A stretch of DNA of 64,000 bases from Ignelater luminosus (GCA_011009095.1 VTPC01000410.1:42871-106870), one strand, 5' to 3'; counted from the stretch's first letter, positions 11,640-24,025 are shown. Notes: generated from the letters alone by a model not told the origin. Translations and numbers: made by a program.

Positions 11640-13407
11640 TAACTAACCAAAAATAATGCATATTATCCGACGCTTGAGTTCTTTGGGTTCTTGTGAAAGT
11701 GACGTGTTGCCATCTTCAAAAACTCGATGCATAGAACTTTTAAATACTCTATCCGAGATAGGTGAAATGATATTGCCTTTTTAATAAAAGATAACGCTCT
11801 TTTGGAACACATATCTTCAGGGGAAAACCTTTCTTCCGTGATTGCAGGCCCTTTTCACCAAACTTTGCATGTTACAGACCATGAAATCTTGTTCACTGTG
11901 CCATCATTTTTAGGTTTAAGAAGAAAAATTTCAGAGTTCATTTGTACTAGTTCATCTAAATATGATGACTTTGATACTCTGTCACCTTCAGAAAATCTCT
12001 CATATGAGAAACTTAAATTAAATTTGTTATCAAAATATGATACGATTCCTATTAATGTCGGTCATTTAGTTAGTGTTGCTGAATGGAATCTTAATTTATT
12101 AATACTTCTAACACATAAGGTCTGAAGTTTTTCTTAAAGCATGTTGAGTTAGCTTAGAGGCGCACACAATTCCACACGAACACGTCTACCTGCAAACTGC
12201 AGATCTCTTTGAAGGCCAAGCTTTGATATGGTTCAGATCGATTAGGTCTAGGGTTAATTCTGGGGAAGATATGTTCGTCTTCTTGGAAAACATCTCTCAC
12301 CTAGCGATTATAACGATGTTTTATGCTCCTAGATTCGAGCTTGTATTTAAGATGTTGAAAGCCATTATGCTAAATTTTTTCAAAAGATTATCTATGCTCC
12401 CATCTGAAGATGCAAATTAAAATATATCCGGCATAATCTGTAAACATTTTACGCAAATCATCTTACTTTGTTTGCATTTGATGCATATTCTAATTGACTG
12501 TTGTAGACGAATCAAAGAAAGTAGAGAGCATAATAAAAACTTTAAACCCGATTACTTATTCGGTACTCAAACCGGACCTAGCGTACGGGTTTTCTAAGTT
12601 CTTAAAATCGTCAAGTAAATTTTTTGACAAAACCATTACATGTGTCATCCAATAATCAGGATTTTCGTCGACCTGTGTTTTGATTCAAATTATAGATAAG
12701 CTGGGTCTGGCCGTACATAAACCTTCTTCGTCTATGCAACTTCAAACTGCTGTCGAAGATTAGCAATCTCTATTGGTTTTTGTTGAAATCGCAACTACTA
12801 TTGACGGTGTTATCAAGGTCGTAAACATGTTGTTTTCAAATTCTATCTCTGTACCGTTGAATTTACCAGCCGATTGTTGTTACCTGTTTGGTATTAAAAC
12901 AGACGTCAAGTTAGATAATTCTATAATGTCCAGTAGAGTTAATCCAACAAGATTTATCCATGGAAAGGATTATTTTAATTCCAAGCAGCTTCTTGATTTT
13001 AGGTTGTTCTCAATAAATTCAAAAGCATTAGTGATTCTTCACTTGGCCGAACTTACAAGGTAGCTCATCATATTGATACCGGCTATTTTACACTCATCAA
13101 ATAACGTTACTATCACCCTTGGAAAGTTGAGAATAGTATTCTTTTCAAATATGTCCCGCGTAAACACAACATTATTTCAAATATTGGGGCTGCCATTCAT
13201 TCCTATATTAGAATAATTATCGTCTTTGTGATTCAGAAATATTCAGAATTACACATGCTATCACATGAAGTCACTGGCTTCACTCCATCTTTTCTAAGTT
13301 TTGGACGTTTATTATTATGGGAAGTTGAGTGATTTAAGACACACAGAAATTTCTCTTGATAGTCGTAAACAATGAGTTAAAAATATCAGTCAGTTGTCCC
13401 CTCTATA

Positions 13408-14666
13408 CGAGAGCGGTTCAGTAAGTACCCGTGTTTGACGACAGAGGGAAGTTGGTGTTATCATCGTGTGCTGCCATCTATCAAACGACGGTATAACAAA
13501 TTGCAGACTGATTGATAGGTTAGTTTGGATTTGACAGCCATTTGAGTAAGACGTGTTTCGTGATTTTAGCTAAGATGGAAAAAGAGCAGTATCGTTCGGT
13601 AATTCGCTTTCTGTTTTTGGATTCGAAAAAATGCGAGGAGATAAAAGCAAAGTTGGATGCTGTTTATGAGGACACTTCGTCATCTATGACCACAGTTAGA
13701 TATTGGTTCAACGAATTTAAACGTGGGCGAACATCCGTTTTTAATGAGGAGCGACCAGGACACCCGGTAGACGTGGTTACCGAGGAAATCATTCAAAAAG
13801 TCCACCACATGATTCTTGCTGATCGACGAACAAAAGTGCGTGAAGTAGCAGAGGCCGTAGGTGTGTCGACCGGGACGGCAATTAACATTTTACATGATAA
13901 GTTGGCGATGAAAAAATTGTCGGCGCGATGGGTGCCGCGATTGCTAACGGTGGACAACAAGCGGATGCGGCTGTTAACTTCGAAGCAGTGTTTGGAGCAA
14001 TTTAAGCGAAATCCGAAGGAGCTTTTGCGTCGAGTTGTCACCGTTGATGAAACCTGGATTCATCATTACACACCAGAAACTAAGCAACAATCAAAACAAT
14101 GGATTTGTCCCGGCGAATCTGCTCCAAAGAAGGCGAAGATGGTTCCATCGGCCGGAAAGGTCATGGCGACGATTTTTTGGGATGGATTTTTTAGAAAAAG
14201 GAAGAACGATCACTGGACAATACTACAGTGAGTTATTAGACAGCTTCGACAAAAAATTGAAGGAGACACGGCCGCATTTGGCGAAAAAGAAGGTGCTGTT
14301 TCACCACGATAACGCACCAGCACATTCATCCGGAGTTGTCGCCGCCAAACTGCATGAATTGCGTTATGAATTGCTGCCGCACCCCCCGTATTCACCCGAT
14401 CTGGCTCCCTGCGACTTTTTCTTGTTTCCTAACATGAAGAACTGGCTCGCGGGAAAAAAATTTAGCTCAAACGAGGAAGTCATCGCCGAGATAGGGGCGT
14501 ATTTTGGAGAGTTCGACAAATCCTATTTTTTGGAGGGGTTAAAAAAATGGCAGGAACGTTGGGAGAAGTGTATATTTCTAAAAGGAGACTATGTTGAAAA
14601 ATAAAAAAAATTTTGAAAAAAATTGTGTCTTCATTTCTAACACGGGTACTTATTGAACCGCCCTCG
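13408..14666 (+). mobile_element. Complete mariner element with TIRs and TA duplication
   Basis: The element is 1259 bp long. The left terminal repeat 13408-13435 starts CGAGAGCGGTTCAGTAAG; the right one, 14639-14666, reads CGAGGGCGGTTCAATAAG on the other strand, with 26 of 28 positions matching. TA flanks both sides (13406-13407 and 14667-14668), the mariner target duplication. Size, ends and an internal transposase gene all agree. It lies inside the integrase region of a gypsy-like remnant, so it is the younger of the two. Confidence 0.92.
13575..14604 (+). pseudogene. mariner transposase, frameshifted
   Basis: Start at ATG 13575 (MEKEQYRSVIRFLFLD), in frame with a longer open frame from 13542; stop TAA at 14602-14604. 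The N-terminal half has the paired helix-turn-helix region and the WVPRLL linker (about codon 125). The catalytic triad is present: Asp in TVDETWIHH (about 14047), Asp in HHDNAPAH (about 14308) and Asp in PDLAPCDFFLFP with 34 residues between the last two, the D,D34D spacing of mariner. At about 14185-14195, after the IFWD motif, a deletion of roughly five codons also shifts the frame, so the two halves lie in different frames. Otherwise the copy is well preserved and looks young. It is inactive unless the frame is bypassed. Confidence 0.9.
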
Positions 14667-14905
14667 TACATCGATAGTGTGAAAGGATTAAACATAGCAT
14701 TTGAGCGTAACAAACGCCAGGCGCCAAAAGGCGATATTGTGTGGAAGACTTTGCTAAGAAACTTGCTCCTAAGTTTGTAAAAGCAAAAGTTGCTGAAATC
14801 ACGAACAATGTTGCTTACTGCTTTGTTGATCTTCATCTTCATGGTAGACATTTATGTGTTTGGCATGTTTCCAAACAGCAGCCGAGCAGTTGAGGCGGGC
14901 CACAC

Positions 14906-16439
14906 GCCTTTTGTATCCAATAGAGGAGTAACAAGGTAAGATATATATATTTAGTATATCAGCTCAGCTGTTTTAGTGACTAATTCTAAAATTCTTATAT
15001 AGGGATAGAGTAAATTAAGTGTGATGTAAACATAGAAATATGTAGATATTAAAGCCCTTCACGCAACATATCTAAAAAAAGAAGATTTTTATTAACTAAA
15101 ATTCCAATTATGTCAATAATAATAGTAAAACTGGAGTGATAATTAATTGTAAGATGCTTTTTGATTGCAACGATACGAATATTTGAAACGATGCTATGTG
15201 TGGCTTTTTAAATTAAAGAGAGGTACTCTAGAACCCTATTATGACCTAGTTCGTTTTCAAAAGTTAGTTTGAGATTGCCTAGCGTTTAATTAATTCTCAG
15301 CAATTCTACCTCGCCATTTTCTGGAGAGTAATTATTTGTTTTAAACAATACCTTGAATAATGAAAAAGTACCTAAGAACTATATTGCTCTTACAAGTATA
15401 CTACTTGAAAACTTTTACAAATTAATTGTCTTGGTTAATGTAAATAGTCTACCTGGTAGGTAATTCACATGCTAATACATCTAGAAGTGAAACCTACACA
15501 ACTAAAACTAAAACCATCACTTACTATTACTATTATTAATAAATATAGTGCAAAGTTACTTAGCAGTAGGGTAAATGTAATTTGGAAATGCCTCGAACAC
15601 GGCAACAACAGCAACCGAAAATTTAATAAGCCTTAAGTTTAACACGCGGTGCTTCCTTTTAATCCTTGTACGGTGTGTTTAACATCCCTTAAAAGTTAAC
15701 AATGGCTTTAATGACGTCACACATGTCTCTTAGCCCACCGAGATGATTAACGAGAGAGGATGATTAATTATGACGTTTAATGCGAGGTGCGAAGCCCACG
15801 TAATTGGACTACGGTTTAGCTTTGATACTAGCAGATGGCTTACGTTAGATAAGTTTTAGTTACCTGACAATAGGAGGAAAGTTTGTATAACCTTTCTCGT
15901 TCGTCTATTGTGATTTCCAATTTAGAAAATGAAAATTGATGCAATGTAAATCTATTTTCGTTATTTTAGTCTATAATTTGTTTAGCTTAAGTATGTAAAT
16001 GGGTAATTGTAGTTTTGATTTCTTTAGAAATTTCTGAATATAAATATAATGGATTTCAGTATTCTCCTTGTTGGATTTTCTGCTTTCTGATAAGGCAAAA
16101 TAAAAAAAGAGATTCTATTCTATTTATTAGTTTAATCATTTGTGATGTAAATCGTTCTTTGACCTTTTGTTCAGGTTCAGTAACTTATCTACAATTTATC
16201 ATTGCTTTGTGTTAACAGAAATTATTTCTTGATGTACTGAATATTGTTTGCTTTATTTTGTTTAATGTTAAAAAATTGTTCTCTTGGTATCTTAATTAAA
16301 TTGTAGTTACATCGTAATTAATTTACGAATTCATTATTCCGTTGAACGCAGTTATTTACTGTTGAAAATGTTGCTTAGGCAATTTACAAAAACATCGACC
16401 ACATAAATTAGGATAGAATGAAATAAAACAATGTCTTCC
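14906..16439. other. A+T-rich sequence without a recognised gene
   Basis: I see no coding domain. A perfect CRE-like palindrome TGACGTCA occurs near 15713 in a less A+T-rich patch (15640-15810) and could be regulatory, but a single 8-mer is weak evidence. Confidence 0.4.
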
Positions 16440-16446
16440 CACGAAT

Positions 16447-16530
16447 TATTTAATCGGTACATGAATACACGTGTTTCGGCGAACCAATTAAATTATTTTC
16501 GCCATCATCAGTTCTTAAAAATTAGTATTC
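16447..16530 (-). ncRNA. Hammerhead-ribozyme-like motif (Penelope-type), tentative
   Basis: Minus strand: CTGATGA (16511-16505), then a six-pair stem GGCGAA...TTCGCC, then GAAA (16477-16474), then a short ACA/TGT stem ending GTA. This is the order and spacing of the hammerhead core: CUGAUGA, stem II, GAAA, short stem III, cleavage-site UH. One extra U sits before stem II, and stem I is not convincing. Penelope-like elements are known to carry such minimal hammerheads, but no Penelope RT is visible nearby. It could instead be a SINE or other repeat end with a chance match. Confidence 0.35.
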
Positions 16531-16599
16531 CTAAATTAAAAATTAATCCTTATTAGGAGTGTACTATAGAAGTACTGAAGTGTTTTTATAATAATAATG

Positions 16600-16800
16600 A
16601 ATAATAAAATAATAAAAATAAATATTATTTATTAAAGTTAACAAACGGTTAACAACTGGCGAGGAACTACGTTGTTGAATCTTGTGCGAACTATGAATGA
16701 TAATGAATAAATGAATTTCCCTGTACATAACGACAAGCTTTTATATCTCTACCTGTGTGTTTAACGAAGAGCGGGGTTCTAGAGTCTTTGAAGAAAAAAT
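16600..16800 (-). repeat. LTR-like end of the gypsy element, with TATA and poly(A) signals
   Basis: Immediately past the end of the gypsy pol frame (minus strand), the sequence has TATAAAA at 16745-16739. About 105 bases further on comes AATAAA at 16633-16628. A promoter followed by a polyadenylation signal in pol orientation is what a 3' LTR contains. I could not find the matching 5' LTR, so the boundaries are approximate. Confidence 0.4.
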
Positions 16801-16899
16801 TTAATAATCATGTTCTAAAAATTATCAACAAAGAATTTTGTATTATATCTTCAATGAAATATTGCTGAGGTCCTTTAAGCGAAATTTAGACAAAAAACA

Positions 16900-19650
16900 A
16901 AATTCTTCTAGAAAAATCAGTAATCAGGAAATCGCACTTCTCGTCCAGATCTGGTTACACGCTCTTATGAATGAGTGCGATCACTGGACAATGGTTGTTC
17001 AATTCCTGACGGTAATCGAAAACAATAAGATGTTTCGATATTATCGTGATCGGTTAACACGTATGCGGGTTTAAGTCGATCGAGTGATATTGTGAATTTC
17101 TTACCATTGATTCAAACTACAAAAAATTTGTCTTGACGTCTAAGAACTTCATAGGGACCATCACAAAGGTTTTTGCGTTGCGTCATGCCTGACGAATACA
17201 TGAGACATAGTTTCCAAATATTTGAAAATGAAAGATCTGTGTCCATGTGTTGTTGTGGGCACTGGTTTAACGCTCGCTGTTGAAGTGTTCCTTAAGTCGA
17301 ATCACAAAATTTGAAATGAAAGTATCCTTACTTGGCGTTAGTAATTCACCTGGTAATCGAAGGCTTTTTCCGTAGACAAGTTTTGCTGCTGTTGCCTGGA
17401 TGTCTTCCTTGTAGGTGCTACGAATTCCAAGTAAGATTAGCGGTAGGATATCGCTCCAACTATCGTGTTGCTAGCTGCTTTTAGATGACGGTGAAGGCGT
17501 TCAACTAATCCGTTAGCGGATGGGTGGTATGTCCTGGTTCGGAGATGCCGTGAACCGAGTAAACAGTTATCTTCTAACGGCCAGGAAGTATAACGATCGG
17601 CATATGTAAATAGATACTTATATCTCTTAGAAATTAGAAGTGGGCCAACTAAATCAATATGGATATGCTGAAATCTTGCACTAGGTGTCTTAAAAGTACC
17701 TAGCAGTGTAGATATGTGTCTGGTTATTTTAGCTCGCTGGCAGGGTATGCAACATTTGCACCATTTTTAGCAGTCTTAGGTTATGGACAGTCATACAAAC
17801 TTGGAAGTAATGAGCTTAGTAGTGGCGCGTGCTCCAGGATGTAAAAGACTAGGCGTACTATCAAAAATGCGGCGTCGAAATGGATGTGTAGTAAAAGGTC
17901 TGGCACTTTTAGCAAAAATATCAAAATACAACGTGACATTTGAATCAGAAAAGTTGATTGATTTCAACTGCAAAACACTCTTGGGTTGATTTAAAAGTTA
18001 ACGTAATTCTTCATCTGTTTCCTGCAATTCTGCCAGTGCTCGATAGTCGATTGAAGGTGTTATATCTGCAATACAAGAGAGGGTAGCGACATTGTTTTCT
18101 TTACCGGAGATATGGCGTATGTCCGTTGAAAATTGTCCAATGAACTCAAGATCTCAGAGTTGCCGTGGAGAACACTTGTCGAGCTTCTGCTTGAAAGCAA
18201 AAGTTAACGGTTTATGATCTCTAAACACACTGAATTGGTGTCCTTCCACTGCATGTCTAAAATATTTCACTGCTTTGTAAATTTTGAGTAGTTCGCGGTC
18301 GTACGCACTATGTTTAAACTCGGATGATGACAACTTTTTAGTATAAAATGCAAGCGGTTGCCATGCGTGGTTTAGAAACTGTGGTACAGCAGTCCCGACG
18401 GCGAAATCGGACACGTCGACCATAATTACTAACGGTGCGCCTACAATAGGGTAAGCTAACATCGCTGTTTGAGCGAGAGATGCTTTCACTTTCTCAAAGG
18501 CTACTTCCGCTTCGTTGGTCCAACTAAGAGAAGAATCTTTTCTTTGTTGTTTCCTCGAAGCAAGTCGTGAAGCGGTGCTTGTGTTTGCTCAGCATGAGGT
18601 AGAAAACGGCGATAAAAGTTTATCATACATAGAAATTGTAGCAGAGACTTGACAGTTTTCGGTTTAGAAAAGACACTGATCACTTTCACTTTCACTTTCT
18701 CAGTTATGGTTTTGTTTCCTGAGCGTTGACCTGATATCCAAAAAACTTGACATTTTGCACTCCGAACACGCACTTATTTAAGTTTATTACTATACCGTGT
18801 TGGTTTAACCGGTCGAATAGTAATTTGAGATGTTCTAAGTGTTGTTCTTTGTTTTCTGACGCACTTAAAATATCGTCGCGATATTCATATCAGAAATCTA
18901 AGCCTCGAAGGGTATGATCGATGAATCGCTGAAAAGTCTGCGCTGCATTTCTTAGACCAAATGGCATTACCAAATACTCGAATAATCCAAAGGACGTTGT
19001 AACTGCGGTCTTTGGAATATCCTCTTCTGCCACGGATATCTGATGATATGCTTTGACGATATTGATTGTTGAAAAAGTACTTTTTTCTGCGAGCATATGC
19101 ATGGAATCCTGTAAATGCAGAATGGACTAGCTGCCAGGAATTGTTTTAGCATTTAAAGCGCAATAATCTCCGCAAACCTTCCATAGTGCATCTTTCTTGG
19201 GCACTAGATGAATGGGTGATGCCTATGAGATTGTAGAAGGTCGAATAATGCCTTGTAACATTAATTCAAATTCCTCTTTATTCAAATTCCAGTTTTATGA
19301 CGATTTGGTGCTAAACATCGTGGTTTACAGGAAACAGTTTGGCCGGATATTGTTTCTATGTAGTGGTGGACGTAGTGTTTTCGTGCTTTGTACGTACCAA
19401 AGTGACGGGTTAGTTCTGGACATTACTGCAATAGGTGATAATACCTGAATTCGCCACCAATGGTTTTGATAGAATTACGCAAATCGAGTGGAAAATCGTC
19501 TATCAGTTGATTATTGAATTGAAAATAATTTTTTCCGTTCAGGAGTTGTGGTAAAAAGTGAGGTCCAATAATGTTGCCTGCTAGTACTCCCTTCCAAACA
19601 TTTAAAGAGGATCTGACTTAGTCTCATACAATGTGGATTTTCGTAAGCCC
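16900..19650 (-). pseudogene. Ty3/gypsy pol (protease tail, RT, RNase H, integrase), broken
   Basis: On the minus strand, in order: a protease tail (about 19640-19480). RT follows, with HLVPKKDALWKVCGDY (about 19215-19170), FSTINIVKAYHQISVAEED (about 19070) and TTSFGLFEYLVMPFGLRNA, and an active site that reads YRDD after a stop (18885). INFYRRFLPHA lies at 18630-18600. RNase H includes VDVSDFAVGTAV and YDRELLKIYKAVKYFRHAVEG. The integrase zinc region has LHPGARATTKLITSKFV and CIPCQRAK (about 17750). The core reads HIHIDLVGPL, but the stretch with the second Asp is deleted before TYHPSANGLVERLHRH (about 17500). The tail ends TRSGREVRFPDY near 16930. Frame changes and stops make it inactive. 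The gypsy assignment is secure; clade is not resolved. Confidence 0.88.
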
Positions 19651-19892
19651 ACTGATGCATATTGTGACAACGAAACATTTGCGTATGGAAATTTTGGCTC
19701 AAGTCAATATGTCGCAGTAGTTAATGTTAAAAACCTTGACGATTACCTCTGTATTCTCTTGTCAAATTATTCATCGACGTTTTTCCTTGCTTTACCTACC
19801 TAGTTCTATTTGATGATGGTGTAATCTTATAATATCTTTTTATATTAAAATAATTTTTCACATTTAATCTCTCTGCGTATTTCTATAATCTA

Positions 19893-20290
19893 TCAGTTAA
19901 TGCGACTTTGATAATCATTAGGTGTTGACGACTGAACGCTACTAAAGTGGTACGGATATAGAGAATCTGCTTTTAAAATATTGTGCACGGTGGAATTAGT
20001 AAGAGTATTAAATCGGCGAGCAACTGCTCTTGTACTACTTTCGGGTTCTTTAGAAAATTTCAAAAATGCGTTCTTCTTGAGCAGGGTTAAGATGAGTTCT
20101 TCGAGCACCAGAATTAATCCCGTTTGGTATCATTTGACCTGTATCTCAGCCTTTTCTCTTTCAATCTTTTAAATACGTTTACTGACGGTTGACGATGATT
20201 TGGAAATCTTCTCAAGTGCGGCATTACGATTTCCTTCGCAAACCCCATAAACCCAGTACATTGAAACTAAAATTCATTGCCTATCAATAA
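19893..20290 (-). pseudogene. DUF4817/helix-turn-helix fragment of a mariner-like transposon
   Basis: The minus-strand frame 20108-19893 contains SSTRAVARRFNTLTNSTVHN followed by ILKADSLYPYHFSSVQ, the second helix-turn-helix and linker found in DUF4817-type insect transposases. Upstream in another frame (about 20265-20190), VYGVCEGNRNAALEKISK matches the start of the same domain, so a frameshift lies near 20110-20170. The catalytic DDE half is absent. The fragment sits just beyond the 5' side of the gypsy pol and shares its orientation, but the two are unrelated. Transposon origin is well supported by the motif pair; the exact superfamily branch is uncertain. Confidence 0.6.
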
Positions 20291-22213
20291 ATGGTTCCGA
20301 TGAGAAACTTGAGCTATGACATATTCTAAATGACAACACGGGTTGACAGTGATAATTTATCGAAAACAAAATCGACTCAGAGTGCTCGTACAGCATTGCT
20401 AATAATAAGATTTTCGGCGAAAGCATCAATTTTCAGTTGAATAAAAAAAACAAAATTTTAGAATTTGCTGTTATTGTACAAAATTTGTTGATAATAGCCT
20501 TTCATAATATTGCAAGTGGGAGGTATAGCCATTGCCGATTTGTTCAAAATCTCTAACTTTGATTGACTCGTGAGGAAAGAGGAGACATCCACCGACATTT
20601 TCGTACAGGACTTTTTTTCTCAATTTTAGTCGGAAAATATTTCTATGTAAAGCTGTTTCGCCAATTGTCAAACACCATGTTTCAAAATTGGATCCACGGA
20701 GCTAATTTGTATTGGCTAAACTAAGAAAACTGAAAATAAAGAATTTGGCTATGAATGGGTTAAAGTAAGATTGATTAAAAATTTTATAAGAGCAACAAAT
20801 CAGGGCAGAATAGCTTTTCTGTGTTTAAATAAAAGATTTGCAAGGAAAGCAAAGTCATCATGAGTTTTTCCGCTACTTATAAGTCTGTCAGTTTATACAC
20901 AGCTGAAAAACAAATAAACAGCATTAAAACAACTTGAATGTACAATTTGTATCACTTGTTATAATATTAGAGTCTCTAATTAAACCTGATACCGTTATTA
21001 TCATAAAGTACAACATATGTTGTAATGAATGTTTATTTTGTGTAGTAATTGATAGAAAGTTTGTTTAAGCGATTTAGTTTAAGCACTACTGTTCAACTAT
21101 ATGAAAGTTGAGCAAACATTATGATATTTGCAAACATTAAACTATTACATAGATACATTATAACTTATGTTTATAAAGTTACAAAAAAGTCGGTTTATTT
21201 CCTTTTAGGATAACCTACATATTTTATAAAGTAGAAGGTAGATACATATTTGTTTTATTATGTAAATATTAATTATATAATTTAGAGATTCATATTAATT
21301 CGTAATTGACGTCATTACACGTGAATTAATAAGATATTTTAAAATTTGTTAATGAAATACGCTGTTCTTTACTCATTTAGAATTTATGTATGCCTAACAG
21401 CAATTATTTCAAATAAATAATGATAATAATTAACAGTGTTAAAGTTTTACCAGATTAAAACGTAATAGCAATTCATAAGGAGATGAGTACCTACGTTACA
21501 AGTTTGTTGTTTAGGTATTTATAATTAAATAATTAATTACTTTTGTGTTTTTGCCAATGTTATGTAAATAATTATACTAACTAAAAAGTTATGGTTTAAA
21601 TCAATTCTCTATAATTATTACGTATTACACTACAACACACTTAATTGTTTGTACGTAATTTTTAGTCGGAAAATCTTTTTCTCAGCATTTTTAATTTTTG
21701 TTACTAACAGAAGTGTATAATCATAGTACATCATCCTGTTTTTTATTACCTAACTTCGCTGATATATCAGTCTTTCAACTCTGACTTGAAAAACTGTTAT
21801 TTCAGTATCTCTTCCAATGTAGTTAAGAAGCAAACAAAACGCACTACACTTTACTAGAATAAAATTTATTGGTCATTTATGAAAGGAACATAAACATTAA
21901 AATATGAAAAATATAAATAACGAAGGTAATTGAATTGAATTAATCACCTGTAGGTGTTTTGCAATTAACCGCGGATCCCAAATCTTATATAAATAAATCG
22001 TCAAACAAGAACAAGTTGACAAAATTGTTAGATAGTAAGAATTTTCGTCATCAAAATTTAACATGAATGAACGATAAAGAAAAACATCGACTTTATAAAT
22101 ATGGTTCATAAAAAATACAAACAAATAAAAGGTATTAAAGCTTCGGAACAAGTTAGTTACGTTACAATTTAGCAAACAATATATTTCTATTAATTAAACA
22201 ATATTAACGGGCC

Positions 22214-22300
22214 TTTCACCACTATGAAACGGTTTGTCGGGTTTTTCACTAGTATGAAACGATGTTCTGAGACTTCACCAATGTGAAGCGATGATTAAGT
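22214..22300. repeat. Three tandem-like palindromic units (TTTCAC...GTGAAA type)
   Basis: Three imperfect units follow each other about 30 bases apart: TTTCACCACTATGAAACG, TTTCACTAGTATGAAACG and TTCACCAATGTGAAGCG. Each is a small inverted repeat followed by (A)ACG/GCG. No coding context. Confidence 0.55.
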
Positions 22301-22760
22301 AGCTTTTATAGTAGATTACTTTTATCCAAACGGTTGGTAACGTGACGATAATATGCAGATTATTTCGCAAATAACTGCAAATGTAGGTTGACAAATTGTA
22401 CAAGTCAATAATGCTTTTTCATAAAAGGTTTTAAAAAAGGTAAAGTTTATTTACCATAACGAGAACTAATCCAATACAAAGAGAACCCAGTTGTTGGTAC
22501 AGAATACACTAAACTCGCGGCACTGGTTTACACAAGATTTGATTCACAGTTACTACATAAATCTATACAACAATGAACGTCTTCCTCATACGTTAGATAA
22601 CAAGATATTTTAATTGATTTCAGAATATCTATACAGAGCGAGGCCATACGAATCTCGTAGAAAGTTCGATAAACTTATTAAGGTATTATAAGATAAATAA
22701 CGGTACGGTAGTTTCTAAAAATTCGTTGTGAAATTATTTGGCAATTTCCGCCTGCTGGCG

Positions 22761-22883
22761 ATGATTTTCAAGGTACGGTACGATAAAGACGCATCCGGAA
22801 TATCCCGGGAAAAAATCTATCAGTTGTTTAACGAAGACAGCATTCATTCGCAATATTTTCACCCAGGTATAACTTCACCTTAG
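22761..22883 (+). other. Unassigned 40-codon open stretch
   Basis: ATG at 22761 opens a 40-codon frame with a protein-like composition (MIFKVRYDKDASGISREK start, then QLFNEDSIHSQYFHPG), ending TAG at 22881. No family is recognised and no splice partner was found. It may be a fragment of a lost gene or chance. Confidence 0.15.
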
Positions 22884-23964
22884 CACAAAATTAGTCCAAC
22901 ACTTGATTATTCCTCGGTAGTTTGCGAAATTATTTCTATGTTCCAAGATTTGACAAGAGAAGACATGTAAGACGCGTGCTTCTGCTTCGATAGCGGTAGA
23001 TGAACTCTGTCGAGTGCTGAAGCGAAAAAGGTAACTTCCAACGCCCCCAAGAGGGTAGAACTAACAGATAAGTTGTTCATCAACATATCAGGTGATCGGA
23101 CAACCAATAAAATAATGCAAGAAGGGCGTGATTTAACAAAAAATTTAGATGTTGCACTCAGCAATTATAGGATATATAAATCTTGTCTATACTAGACAAG
23201 GTGAGAGATTTATAGTTTTAAGGGTAATAAAACCAAAAGTAAGAGTATAAAATTCTTTGAATCGTAAAAATGAAGTCTGAAAAATATAAATTCAGAGATA
23301 ATTTTATTCTATTTCAAATCCTAATACATTTCTAATTTAATATTAAGAAAACATTTTTATAAAAAAATTATTGAGAAATTTAACGTTCCCAAGCCATAAA
23401 TTTGGACAATGTCAAGGGGCACTAACCCAAAAGGTGTTTATGTTATAGAACGACGTTAAAACTTAATTTCAAAAAGGAATAACATATTTACAAAAGAAGA
23501 GATTGAAAATAATAAAACGATATATCGTAATTTACAAGCATAAATAACTTATTAAGGAAGATTTCGCTAATTACTGAATTTTGCTAATAACGCTTTTAAG
23601 TACCTACGTTTATACAAAGAATTATGTAACACAAAATACTTACATTAATAGAGGTTTGTTTAATGTTTCTCATGTATTTATTGTCATTTTCCTATTTAGT
23701 GCTTCATTACGTTACAGTCGCTATAAGCTCAAAGTCGGAAATGAAATAAAGTCAACTTTGAAATGAAATATGCCGATTTACATCTCTAAGTTTGCACATA
23801 CAAAATAGTTAAAAAATATGCTTCAAGGTAATGTTTACCTCTTAAGTAAAATTAACTACGTTAACTTCAAAGGTATTTACTTATAGGTCATAAAAATAAA
23901 CAAGAAAATCTGCGTAAACTGCCTTACAACTACTAAGTATACTGTAACTCTGTTTTTTTAAACA

Positions 23965-23970
23965 TTTATT
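23965..23970 (-). promoter_or_regulatory. Polyadenylation signal of the SDR gene
   Basis: AATAAA on the minus strand, 56 bases past the stop codon at 24026-24028. Position and orientation fit the SDR transcript. Confidence 0.55.
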
Positions 23971-24025
23971 TGCTTTTCTACAGCATATAATATTGTTTAA
24001 TACAACATTTTATAAAATGCTTGTT

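Larger units (their letters stand above)
11640..14905 (+). pseudogene. Ty3/gypsy-like retrotransposon remnant, interrupted by mariner
   Basis: Reading frames on the plus strand give a Gag-like region at 11802-12420, including ADLFEGQALIWFRSIRSRVN when frames are followed. An uncertain stretch follows at 12560-13060. Integrase C-terminal sequence then appears at about 13265-13310 (HEVTGFTPSFLSFGR). It resumes after the mariner insertion at about 14740-14880 (KLAPKFVKAKVAEI and LCVWHV), which is the SH3-like integrase tail. RT and RNase H are not recognised, so the middle of pol has been deleted. Stops are frequent. Removing the mariner and one TA restores collinearity of the integrase tail, so insertion happened into an existing element. 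The gypsy assignment rests mainly on the integrase tail. Confidence 0.6.
20291..23960. other. A+T-rich intergenic region
   Basis: No domain-bearing ORF is seen. Two details stand out and are listed separately: a triplicated palindromic unit at 22214-22300, and an ORF-like 40-codon stretch at 22761-22883 (plus strand) in slightly less A+T-rich DNA, which I cannot assign. The 22907-23164 minus-strand frame has no recognisable content. Confidence 0.4.

Noticed and set aside
14480..14851. Minus-strand ORF of 123 codons overlapping the right end of mariner
   Set aside because: It crosses the mariner terminus and runs antisense to the transposase; no domain.
15705..15725. CRE-like TGACGTCA as a promoter of a gene
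   Set aside because: No gene start follows on either strand, and single 8-mers occur by chance (others lie near 21308 and 33583).
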